From Crossaster papposus (taxonomy: Eukaryota > Echinodermata > Asteroidea > Velatida > Solasteridae), in assembly GCA_037893245.1 (NCBI GenBank), contig JBAIAA010000694.1, forward strand, positions 485,901 through 549,900: DNA of 64,000 bases. Direction: 5' to 3'. The position numbers were made by a program, and so were the translations under genes. A model generated the notes under the pieces. That model ran no database searches. It was not told the origin of the DNA and saw only the letters and a program-made list of their open reading frames with translations. Within the stretch, counting starts at the first letter, position 1; every line of letters starts with the position of its first letter. Shown here one piece after another: positions 49,810-61,767 of the stretch.

Positions 49810-51163
49810 TCACTTCAATTCGGGCAGTGCACCCCCCTATGAGCCCGCGTTTCGCCGGTGACCGCCATTTGTGTGGCGCGCCCTCTATTGACATGCAATA
49901 AGTCGGTTTTTCGGACAATAAATGCGTTGGCTCATAAACCCTGAAAATACAGTTTCCACTTGTTTCTTTGAGCATATGTAAACAGAGCTATTACTCCGGC
50001 TTCCCAACCCATTAAGGCACATCGATTTGAATCAATTTTATCTATCTCGTGGTAAAATGACCGAGTGTTTAAGAACCTCGACTGCGGTATCCATGGTCCG
50101 GGTTCGAGTCCCGGTCCGGCCCGAGGCCTTTCGTTTTTTCCAGTTCCAACGCACGCTGTTTCGCAATCTTTTCCTTAACATAATTAATTTATCGTCCTCA
50201 CTCACCAAACGAGTTTAGCTGACCGGCTTAATTCGTCAGGTTGGGACTGTCCGCGGAGGTTCAGGATCGAGCCTGCAATTTTTTTTTTTTTTTTTTTAAA
50301 GAACAATAATCACAATTCCGCCAATTTTAATGGAAATACAAGGCTAACCCCTGTTCCCCCTTACAATTGTTCGTTTTTCTAAAAAAAAAAAAAAAAAAAA
50401 AAAAAAGGCAAATAATTGTTGGCCAATGTTGATAGGAATGCAAGAATAACCCCTGGCCACTTTTAATTTCTCCTAAAACCAAAGTCAATTTATGACGAAT
50501 TGGAATTGAAATATAAGACTAACCCCGTACAATGTTTTAATTTGTTTCCAAGAACTAATTAAATTTCCGCCAATTTTAATAGAAAAGCAAGGATAACCCC
50601 TTTCCACCCTTACAGTTGTTCGTTTAAAAAAAACCAGCAATTATCAATTAATTTTGGTCCTATTTTGATAAGAATACAAGGTTAACCCCTGGCAACTTTC
50701 AATTTCTCCTGAAAGTTAATTTCTGGCGAATTGAAATTTAAATATAAGACTAACCCCATACAATGTTTTTATTTCTCCAAAATGTCATTTTTGTGGCCAA
50801 TTTTGAAACAGAATGAAAGGTTATACCCTTGCAGATTTTGTATTTTCCCAAAAAGTCAGTTTTGGGGATAATTTTAATTTAAACGCGAGGCTAACCTCTC
50901 ACAATTATTTTATTTTAGGCCAATTTTAGACGGACAAAAACAAACCGAGGCTAACTCCTCACAACTGGTCAATTTTCGCAAACAATTATTTGTTGCGGAA
51001 ATTTTTTATTTAAATCTCGAGGCTAACTCCTTACAATTATTTATTTGCAAGTAAATAACACATGCATTGCCACCCTACTCCTGGGCACCACGAGGCAAGG
51101 CTGTCTGTCTGATTTTCCGTTGTTTCCTATGTGCGCGTATGTTGTGCAGTGCACCCCCCCCCC

Positions 51164-51201
<38 letters not shown>

Positions 51202-51518
51202 ACCCCCCTACGGGCGCACTAGCCTCATTCAAGCCCTATTGAAACAAGTGTAAAAACCCAGTCTCGAAATGTTATACTTCCCCAGCCTGCACGCAGGCAT
51301 TTTACAAGGGGCATCCCTCCACGTTCTCGGGCAATTAGGACCCATTTTTCAACCGTAATTTTATCAAGTCTTCCCTCAGATTGAAGTCCCAAAACCAGAG
51401 GGGTTGATCCTGGGCTATTATTTATACAATCCCAGCATTGTTTTTTTACCAAACGGATTTCTTTTTCAAATAGAATTGTGGGGGCACATTTCATGCTAAT
51501 GAGCTAGCGTAGAAATTC
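49810..51518 (+). repeat. Repeat unit 31 (1709 bp)
   Basis: Carries GCGTTGGCTC, GGTAAAATG, TTTCCACCCTT and GCAGATTTTG, a set shared with units 36 and 38. Private changes GTTGCGGAAA and CCAAACGAG. C10-A-C37 at 51154-51201. Confidence 0.97.
50051..50122 (+). pseudogene. tRNA-like element, unit 31, 5' variant
   Basis: GGTAAAA change at 50055; B box intact. Confidence 0.6.
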
Positions 51519-52877
51519 TCACTTCAATTCGGGCAGTGCACCCCCCTATGAGCCCGCGTTTCGCCGGTGACCGCCATTTGTGTGGCGCGCCCTCTATTGA
51601 CATGCAATAAGTCGGTTTTTCGGACAATAAATGCGTTGGCTCATAAACCCTGAAAATACAGTTTCCACTTGTTTCTTTGAGCATATGTAAACAGAGCTAT
51701 TACTCCGGCTTCCCAACCCATTAAGGCACATCGATTTGAATCAATTTTATCTATCTCGTGGTAGAATGACCGAGTGTTTAAGAACCTCGACTGCGGTATC
51801 CATGGTCCGGGTTCGAGTCCCGGTCCGGCCCGAGGCCTTTCGTTTTTTCCAGTTCCAACGCACGCTGTTTCGCAATCTTTTCCTTAACATAATTAATTTA
51901 TCGTCCTCACTCACCAACCGAGTTTAGCTGACCGGCTTAATTCGTCAGGTTGGGACTGTCCGCGGAGGTTCAGGATCGAGCCTGCAATTTTTTTTTTTTT
52001 TTTTTTAAAGAACAATAATCACAATTCCGCCAATTTTAATGGAAATACAAGGCTAACCCCTGTTCCCCCTTACAATTGTTCGTTTTTCTAAAAAAAAAAA
52101 AAAAAAAAAAAAAAAGGCAAATAATTGTTGGCCAATGTTGATAGGAATGCAAGAATAACCCCTGGCCACTTTTAATTTCTCCTAAAACCAAAGTCAATTT
52201 ATGACGAATTGGAATTGAAATATAAGACTAACCCCGTACAATGTTTTAATTTGTTTCCAAGAACTAATTAAATTTCCGCCAATTTTAATAGAAAAGCAAG
52301 GATAACCCCTTTCCACCCTTACAGTTGTTCGTTTAAAAAAAACCAGCAATTATCAATTAATTTTGGTCCTATTTTGATAAGAATACAAGGTTAACCCCTG
52401 GCAACTTTCAATTTCTCCTGAAAGTTAATTTCTGGCGAATTGAAATTTAAATATAAGACTAACCCCATACAATGTTTTTATTTCTCCAAAATGTCATTTT
52501 TGTGGCCAATTTTGAAACAGAATGAAAGGTTATACCCTTGCAGATTTTGTATTTTCCCAAAAAGTCAGTTTTGGGGATAATTTTAATTTAAACGCGAGGC
52601 TAACCTCTCACAATTATTTTATTCTAGGCCAATTTTAGACGGACAAAAACAAACCGAGGCTAACTCCTCACAACTGGTCAATTTTCGCAAACAATTATTT
52701 GTTGGGGAAATTTTTTATTTAAATCTCGAGGCTAACTCCTTACAATTATTTATTTGCAAGTAAATAACACATGCATTGCCACCCTACTCCTGGGCACCAC
52801 GAGGCAAGGCTGTCTGTCTGATTTTCCGTTGTTTCCTATGTGCGCGTATGTTGTGCAGTGCACCCCCCCCCCCCCCC

Positions 52878-52918
<41 letters not shown>

Positions 52919-53235
52919 ACCCCCCTACGGGCGCACTAGCCTCATTCAAGCCCTATTGAAACAAGTGTAAAAACCCAGTCTCGAAATGTTATACTTCCCC
53001 AGCCTGCACGCAGGCATTTTACAAGGGGCATCCCTCCACGTTCTCGGGCAATTAGGACCCATTTTTCAACCGTAATTTTATCAAGTCTTCCCTCAGATTG
53101 AAGTCCCAAAACCAGAGGGGTTGATCCTGGGCTATTATTTATACAATCCCAGCATTGTTTTTTTACCAAACGGATTTCTTTTTCAAATAGAATTGTGGGG
53201 GCACATTTCATGCTAATGAGCTAGCGTAGAAATTC
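51519..53235 (+). repeat. Repeat unit 32 (1717 bp), mosaic head
   Basis: Same body set as unit 31 and GCGTTGGCTC in the head, but GGTAGAATG in the tRNA-like element. C15-A-C40 at 52863-52918. Confidence 0.97.
51760..51831 (+). pseudogene. tRNA-like element, unit 32
   Basis: Consensus GGTAGAA although the head is otherwise of the unit 31 type. Confidence 0.6.
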
Positions 53236-53802
53236 TCACTTCAATTCGGGCAGTGCACCCCCCTATGAGCCCGCGTTTCGCCGGTGACCGCCATTTGTGT
53301 GGCGCGCCCTCTATTGACATGCAATAAGTCGATTTTTCGGACAATAAATGCGTGGGCTCATAAACCCTGAAAATACAGTTTCCACTTGTTTCTTTGAGCA
53401 TATGCAAACAGAGCTATTACTCCGGCTTCCCAACCCATTAAGGCACATCGATTTGAATCAATTTTATCTATCTCGTGGTAGAATGACCGAGTGTTTAAGA
53501 ACCTCGACTGCGGTATCCATGGTCCGGGTTCGAGTCCCGGTCCGGCCCGAGGCCTTTCGTTTTTTCCAGTTCCAACGCACGCTGTTTCGCAATCTTTTCC
53601 TTAACATAATTAATTTATCGTCCTCACTCACCAACCGAGTTTAGCTGACCGGCTTAATTCGTCAGGTTGGGACTGTCCGCGGAGGTTCAGGATCGAGCCT
53701 GCAATTTTTTTTTTTTTTTTTTTAAAGAACAATAATCACAATTCCGCCAATTTTAATGGAAATACAAGGCTAACCCCTGTTCCCCCTTACAATTGTTCGT
53801 TT

Positions 53803-53837
<35 letters not shown>

Positions 53838-54579
53838 AATAATTGTTGGCCAATGTTGATAGGAATGCAAGAATAACCCCTGGCCACTTTTAATTTCTCC
53901 TAAAACCAAAGTCAATTTATGACGAATTGGAATTGAAATATAAGACTAACCCCGTACAATGTTTTAATTTGTTTCCAAGAACTAATTAAATTTCCGCCAA
54001 TTTTAATAGAAAAGCAAGGATAACCCCTTTCCCCCCTTACAGTTGTTCGTTTAAAAAAAACCAGCAATTATCAATTAATTTTGGTCCTATTTTGATAAGA
54101 ATACAAGGTTAACCCCTGGCAACTTTCAATTTCTCCTGAAAGTTAATTTCTGGGGAATTGAAATTTAAATATAAGACTAACCCCATACAATGTTTTTATT
54201 TCTCCAAAATGTCATTTTTGTGGCCAATTTTGAAACAGAATGAAAGGTTATACCCTTGCAGGTTTTGTATTTTCCCAAAAAGTCAGTTTTGGGGATAATT
54301 TTAATTTAAACGCGAGGCTAACCTCTCACAATTATTTTATTCTAGGCCAATTTTAGACGGACAAAAACAAACCGAGGCTAACTCCTCACAACTGGTCAAT
54401 TTTCGCAAACAATTATTTGTTGGGGAAATTTTTTATTTAAATCTCGAGGCTAACTCCTTACAATTATTTATTTGCAAGTAAATAACACATGCATTGCCAC
54501 CCTACTCCTGGGCACCACGAGGCAAGGCTGTCTGTCTGATTTTCCGTTGTTTCCTATGTGCGCGTATGTTGTGCAGTGC

Positions 54580-54615
<36 letters not shown>

Positions 54616-54932
54616 ACCCCCCTACGGGCGCACTAGCCTCATTCAAGCCCTATTGAAACAAGTGTAAAAACCCAGTCTCGAAATGTTATACTTCCCCAGC
54701 CTGCACGCAGGCATTTTACAAGGGGCATCCCTCCACGTTCTCGGGCAATTAGGACCCATTTTTCAACCGTAATTTTATCAAGTCTTCCCTCAGATTGAAG
54801 TCCCAAAACCAGAGGGGTTGATCCTGGGCTATTATTTATACAATCCCAGCATTGTTTTTTTACCAAACGGATTTCTTTTTCAAATAGAATTGTGGGGGCA
54901 CATTTCATGCTAATGAGCTAGCGTAGAAATTC
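53236..54932 (+). repeat. Repeat unit 33 (1697 bp)
   Basis: CTGGGGAATT body and TATGCAAAC head. Private GTCGATTTTTCGG. C run 54581-54615 (35) is uninterrupted, unlike all its neighbours. Confidence 0.97.
53477..53548 (+). pseudogene. tRNA-like element, unit 33
   Basis: Consensus copy with intact B box. Confidence 0.6.
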
Positions 54933-56285
54933 TCACTTCAATTCGGGCAGTGCACCCCCCTATGAGCCCGCGTTTCGCCGGTGACCGCCATTTGTGTGGC
55001 GCGCCCTCTATTGACATGCAATAAGTCGGTTTTTCGGACAATAAATGCGTGGGCTCATAAACCCTGAAAATACAGTTTCCACTTGTTTCTTTGAGCATAT
55101 GCAAACAGAGCTATTACTCCGGCTTCCCAACCCATTAAGGCACATCGATTTGAATCAATTTTATCTATCTCGTGGTAGAATGACCGAGTGTTTAAGAACC
55201 TCGACTGCGGTATCCATGGTCCGGGTTCGAGTCCCGGTCCGGCCCGAGGCCTTTCGTTTTTTCCAGTTCCAACGCACGCTGTTTCGCAATCTTTTCCTTA
55301 ACATAATTAATTTATCGTCCTCACTCACCAACCGAGTTTAGCTGACCGGCTTAATTCGTCAGGTTGGGACTGTCCGCGGAGGTTCAGGATCGAGACTGCA
55401 ATTTTTTTTTTTTTTTTTTTAAAGAACAATAATCACAATTCCGCCAATTTTAATGGAAATACAAGGCTAACCCCTGTTCCCCCTTACAATTGTTCGTTTT
55501 TCTAAAAAAAAAAAAAAAAAAAAAAAAAAGGCAAATAATTGTTGGCCAATGTTGATAGGAATGCAAGAATAACCCCTGGCCACTTTTAATTTCTCCTAAA
55601 ACCAAAGTCAATTTATGACGAATTGGAATTGAAATATAAGACTAACCCCGTACAATGTTTTAATTTGTTTCCAAGAACTAATTAAATTTCCGCCAATTTT
55701 AATAGAAAAGCAAGGATAACCCCTTTCCCCCCTTACAGTTGTTCGTTTAAAAAAAACCAGCAATTATCAATTAATTTTGGTCCTATTTTGATAAGAATAC
55801 AAGGTTAACCCCTGGCAACTTTCAATTTCTCCTGAAAGTTAATTTCTGGGGAATTGAAATTTAAATATAAGACTAACCCCATACAATGTTTTTATTTCTC
55901 CAAAATGTCATTTTTGTGGCCAATTTTGAAACAGAATGAAAGGTTATACCCTTGCAGGTTTTGTATTTTCCCAAAAAGTCAGTTTTGGGGATAATTTTAA
56001 TTTAAACGCGAGGCTAACCTCTCACAATTATTTTATTCTAGGCCAATTTTAGACGGACAAAAACAAACCGAGGCTAACTCCTCACAACTGGTCAATTTTC
56101 GCAAACAATTATTTGTTGGGGAAATTTTTTATTTAAATCTCGAGGCTAACTCCTTACAATTATTTATTTGCAAGTAAATAACACATGCATTGCCACCCTA
56201 CTCCTGGGCACCACGAGGCAAGGCTGTCTGTCTGATTTTCCGTTGTTTCCTATGTGCGCGTATGTTGTGCAGTGCACCCCCCCCC

Positions 56286-56318
<33 letters not shown>

Positions 56319-56634
56319 ACCCCCCTACGGGCGCACTAGCCTCATTCAAGCCCTATTGAAACAAGTGTAAAAACCCAGTCTCGAAATGTTATACTTCCCC
56401 AGCCTGCACGCAGGCATTTTACAAGGGGCATCCCTCCACGTTCTCGGGCAATTAGGACCCATTTTTCAACCGTAATTTTATCAAGTCTTCCCTCAGATTG
56501 AAGTCCCAAAACCAGAGGGGTTGATCCTGGGCTATTATTTATACAATCCCAGCATTGTTTTTTTACAAACGGATTTCTTTTTCAAATAGAATTGTGGGGG
56601 CACATTTCATGCTAATGAGCTAGCGTAGAAATTC
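54933..56634 (+). repeat. Repeat unit 34 (1702 bp)
   Basis: CTGGGGAATT body. Private GATCGAGACTGC. First unit with the 1-bp loss TTTACAAACG in the 3' segment. C9-A-C32 at 56277-56318. Confidence 0.97.
55174..55245 (+). pseudogene. tRNA-like element, unit 34
   Basis: Consensus copy with intact B box. Confidence 0.6.
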
Positions 56635-57991
56635 TCACTTCAATTCGGGCAGTGCACCCCCCTATGAGCCCGCGTTTCGCCGGTGACCGCCATTTGTGTG
56701 GCGCGCCCTCTATTGACATGCAATAAGTCGGTTTTTCGGACAATAAATGCGTTGGCTCATAAACCCTGAAAATACAGTTTCCACTTGTTTCTTTGAGCAT
56801 ATGTAAACAGAGCTATTACTCCGGCTTCCCAACCCATTAAGGCACATCGATTTGAATCAATTTTATCTATCTCGTGGTAAAATGACCGAGTGTTTAAGAA
56901 CCTCGACTGCGGTATCCATGGTCCGGGTTCGAGTCCCGGTCCGGCCCGAGGCCTTTCGTTTTTTCCAGTTCCAACGCACGCTGTTTCGCAATCTTTTCCT
57001 TAACATAATTAATTTATCGTCCTCACTCACCAACCGAGTTTAGCTGACCGGCTTAATTCGTCAGGTTGGGACTGTCCGCGGAGGTTCAGGATCGAGCCTG
57101 CAATTTTTTTTTTTTTTTTTTTAAAGAACAATAATCACAATTCCGCCAATTTTAATGGAAATACAAGGCTAACCCCTGTTCCCCCTTACAATTGTTCGTT
57201 TTTCTAAAAAAAAAAAAAAAAAAAAAAAAAAGCCAAATAATTGTTGGCCAATGTTGATAGGAATGCAAGAATAACCCCTGGCCACTTTTAATTTCTCCTA
57301 AAACCAAAGTCAATTTATGACGAATTGGAATTGAAATATAAGACTAACCCCGTACAATGTTTTAATTTGTTTCCAAGAACTAATTAAATTTCCGCCAATT
57401 TTAATAGAAAAGCAAGGATAACCCCTTTCCCCCCTTACAGTTGTTCGTTTAAAAAAAACCAGCAATTATCAATTAATTTTGGTCCTATTTTGATAAGAAT
57501 ACAAGGTTAACCCCTGGCAACTTTCAATTTCTCCTGAAAGTTAATTTCTGGGGAATTGAAATTTAAATATAAGACTAACCCCATACAATGTTTTTATTTC
57601 TCCAAAATGTCATTTTTGTGGCCAATTTTGAAACAGAATGAAAGGTTATACCCTTGCAGGTTTTGTATTTTCCCAAAAAGTCAGTTTTGGGGATAATTTT
57701 ATTTAAACGCGAGGCTAACCTCTCACAATTATTTTATTCTAGGCCAATTTTAGACGGACAAAAACAAACCGAGGCTAACTCCTCACAACTGGTCAATTTT
57801 CGCAAACAATTATTTGTTGGGGAAATTTTTTATTTAAATCTCGAGGCTAACTCCTTACAATTATTTATTTGCAAGTAAATAACACATGCATTGCCACCCT
57901 ACTCCTGGGCACCACGAGGCAAGGCTGTCTGTCTGATTTTCCGTTGTTTCCTATGTGCGCGTATGTTGTGCAGTGCACCCCCCCCCCCCCC

Positions 57992-58038
<47 letters not shown>

Positions 58039-58354
58039 ACCCCCCTACGGGCGCACTAGCCTCATTCAAGCCCTATTGAAACAAGTGTAAAAACCCAGTC
58101 TCGAAATGTTATACTTCCCCAGCCTGCACGCAGGCATTTTACAAGGGGCATCCCTCCACGTTCTCGGGCAATTAGGACCCATTTTTCAACCGTAATTTTA
58201 TCAAGTCTTCCCTCAGATTGAAGTCCCAAAACCAGAGGGGTTGATCCTGGGCTATTATTTATACAATCCCAGCATTGTTTTTTTACAAACGGATTTCTTT
58301 TTCAAATAGAATTGTGGGGGCACATTTCATGCTAATGAGCTAGCGTAGAAATTC
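56635..58354 (+). repeat. Repeat unit 35 (1720 bp), mosaic
   Basis: Head of the unit 31/36/38 type (GCGTTGG, GGTAAAATG) joined to a body of the unit 33/34 type (CTGGGGAATT, 1-bp loss). AGCCAAATAA and a shortened GATAATTTTATTT are shared only with unit 37. C14-A-C46 at 57978-58038. Confidence 0.97.
56876..56947 (+). pseudogene. tRNA-like element, unit 35, 5' variant
   Basis: GGTAAAA change at 56880; B box intact. Confidence 0.6.
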
Positions 58355-59711
58355 TCACTTCAATTCGGGCAGTGCACCCCCCTATGAGCCCGCGTTTCGC
58401 CGGTGACCGCCATTTGTGTGGCGCGCCCTCTATTGACATGCAATAAGTCGGTTTTTCGGACAATAAATGCGTTGGCTCATAAACCCTGAAAATACAGTTT
58501 CCACTTGTTTCTTTGAGCATATGTAAACAGAGCTATTACTCCGGCTTCCCAACCCATTAAGGCACATCGATTTGAATCAATTTTATCTATCTCGTGGTAA
58601 AATGACCGAGTGTTTAAGAACCTCGACTGCGGTATCCATGGTCCGGGTTCGAGTCCCGGTCCGGCCCGAGGCCTTTCGTTTTTTCCAGTTCCAACGCACG
58701 CTGTTTCGCAATCTTTTCCTTAACATAATTAATTTATCGTCCTCACTCACCAACCGAGTTTAGCTGACCGGCTTAATTCGTCAGGTTGGGACTGTCCGCG
58801 GAGGTTCAGGATCGAGCCTGCAATTTTTTTTTTTTTTTTTTTAAAGAACAATAATCACAATTCCGCCAATTTTAATGGAAATACAAGGCTAACCCCTGTT
58901 CCCCCTTACAATTGTTCGTTTTTCTAAAAAAAAAAAAAAAAAAAAAAAAAGGCAAATAATTGTTGGCCAATGTTGATAGGAATGCAAGAATAACCCCTGG
59001 CCACTTTTAATTTCTCCTAAAACCAAAGTCAATTTATGACGAATTGGAATTGAAATATAAGACTAACCCCGTACAATGTTTTAATTTGTTTCCAAGAACT
59101 AATTAAATTTCCGCCAATTTTAATAGAAAAGCAAGGATAACCCCTTTCCACCCTTACAGTTGTTCGTTTAAAAAAACCCAGCAATTATCAATTAATTTTG
59201 GTCCTATTTTGATAAGAATACAAGGTTAACCCCTGGCAACTTTCAATTTCTCCTGAAAGTTAATTTCTGGCGAATTGAAATTTAAATATAAGACTAACCC
59301 CATACAATGTTTTTATTTCTCCAAAATGTCATTTTTGTGGCCAATTTTGAAACAGAATGAAAGGTTATACCCTTGCAGATTTTGTATTTTCCCAAAAAGT
59401 CAGTTTTGGGGATAATTTTAATTTAAACGCGAGGCTAACCTCTCACAATTATTTTATTCTAGGCCAATTTTAGACGGACAAAAACAAACCGAGGCTAACT
59501 CCTCACAACTGGTCAATTTTCGCAAACAATTATTTGTTGGGGAAATTTTTTATTTAAATCTCGAGGCTAACTCCTTACAATTATTTATTTGCAAGTAAAT
59601 AACACATGCATTGCCACCCTACTCCTGGGCACCACGAGGCAAGGCTGTCTGTCTGATTTTCCGTTGTTTCCTATGTGCGCGTATGTTGTGCAGTGCACCC
59701 CCCCCCCCCCC

Positions 59712-59742
<31 letters not shown>

Positions 59743-60059
59743 ACCCCCCTACGGGCGCACTACCCTCATTCAAGCCCTATTGAAACAAGTGTAAAAACCC
59801 AGTCTCGAAATGTTATACTTCCCCAGCCTGCACGCAGGCATTTTACAAGGGGCATCCCTCCACGTTCTCGGGCAATTAGGACCCATTTTTCAACCGTAAT
59901 TTTATCAAGTCTTCCCTCAGATTGAAGTCCCAAAACCAGAGGGGTTGATCCTGGGCTATTATTTATACAATCCCAGCATTGTTTTTTTACCAAACGGATT
60001 TCTTTTTCAAATAGAATTGTGGGGGCACATTTCATGCTAATGAGCTAGCGTAGAAATTC
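58355..60059 (+). repeat. Repeat unit 36 (1705 bp)
   Basis: Counterpart of unit 38: GCGTTGG, GGTAAAATG, TTTCCACCCTT, GCAGATTTTG and ACTACCCTC after the poly-C tract. C14-A-C30 at 59698-59742. Confidence 0.97.
58596..58667 (+). pseudogene. tRNA-like element, unit 36, 5' variant
   Basis: GGTAAAA change at 58600; B box intact. Confidence 0.6.
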
Positions 60060-61414
60060 TCACTTCAATTCGGGCAGTGCACCCCCCTATGAGCCCGCGT
60101 TTCGCCGGTGACCGCCATTTGTGTGGCGCGCCCTCTATTGACATGCAATAAGTCGGTTTTTCGGACAATAAATGCGTGGGCTCATAAACCCTGAAAATAC
60201 AGTTTCCACTTGTTTCTTTGAGCATATGTAAACAGAGCTATTACTCCGGCTTCCCAACCCATTAAGGCACATCGATTTGAATCAATTTTATCTATCTCGT
60301 GGTAGAATGACCGAGTGTTTAAGAACCTCGACTGCGGTATCCATGGTCCGGGTTCGAGTCCCGGTCCGGCCCGAGGCCTTTCGTTTTTTCCAGTTCCAAC
60401 GCACGCTGTTTCGCAATCTTTTCCTTAACATAATTAATTTATCGTCCTCACTCACCAACCGAGTTTAGCTGACCGGCTTAATTCGTCAGGTTGGGACTGT
60501 CCGCGGAGGTTCAGGATCGAGCCTGCAATTTTTTTTTTTTTTTTTTTAAAGAACAATAATCACAATTCCGCCAATTTTAATGGAAATACAAGGCTAACCC
60601 CTGTTCCCCCTTACAATTGTTCGTTTTTCTAAAAAAAAAAAAAAAAAAAAAAAAAAGCCAAATAATTGTTGGCCAATGTTGATAGGAATGCAAGAATAAC
60701 CCCTGGCCACTTTTAATTTCTCCTAAAACCAAAGTCAATTTATGACGAATTGGAATTGAAATATAAGACTAACCCCGTACAATGTTTTAATTTGTTTCCA
60801 AGAACTAATTAAATTTCCGCCAATTTTAATAGAAAAGCAAGGATAACCCCTTTCCCCCCTTACAGTTGTTCGTTTAAAAAAAACCAGCAATTATCAATTA
60901 ATTTTGGTCCTATTTTGATAAGAATACAAGGTTAACCCCTGGCAACTTTCAATTTCTCCTGAAAGTTAATTTCTGGGGAATTGAAATTTAAATATAAGAC
61001 TAACCCCATACAATGTTTTTATTTCTCCAAAATGTCATTTTTGTGGCCAATTTTGAAACAGAATGAAAGGTTATACCCTTGCAGGTTTTGTATTTTCCCA
61101 AAAAGTCAGTTTTGGGGATAATTTTATTTAAACGCGAGGCTAACCTCTCACAATTATTTTATTCTAGGCCAATTTTAGACGGACAAAAACAAACCGAGGC
61201 TAACTCCTCACAACTGGTCAATTTTCGCAAACAATTATTTGTTGGGGAAATTTTTTATTTAAATCTCGAGGCTAACTCCTTACAATTATTTATTTGCAAG
61301 TAAATAACACATGCATTGCCACCCTACTCCTGGGCACCACGAGGCAAGGCTGTCTGTCTGATTTTCCGTTGTTTCCTATGTGCGCGTATGTTGTGCAGTG
61401 CACCCCCCCCCCCC

Positions 61415-61451
<37 letters not shown>

Positions 61452-61767
61452 ACCCCCCTACGGGCGCACTAGCCTCATTCAAGCCCTATTGAAACAAGTG
61501 TAAAAACCCAGTCTCGAAATGTTATACTTCCCCAGCCTGCACGCAGGCATTTTACAAGGGGCATCCCTCCACGTTCTCGGGCAATTAGGACCCATTTTTC
61601 AACCGTAATTTTATCAAGTCTTCCCTCAGATTGAAGTCCCAAAACCAGAGGGGTTGATCCTGGGCTATTATTTATACAATCCCAGCATTGTTTTTTTACA
61701 AACGGATTTCTTTTTCAAATAGAATTGTGGGGGCACATTTCATGCTAATGAGCTAGCGTAGAAATTC
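60060..61767 (+). repeat. Repeat unit 37 (1708 bp)
   Basis: Body matches unit 35 (AGCCAAATAA, GATAATTTTATTT, 1-bp loss) but the head matches unit 39 (GCGTGGG, GGTAGAATG). C12-A-C36 at 61403-61451. Confidence 0.97.
60301..60372 (+). pseudogene. tRNA-like element, unit 37
   Basis: Consensus copy with intact B box. Confidence 0.6.
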
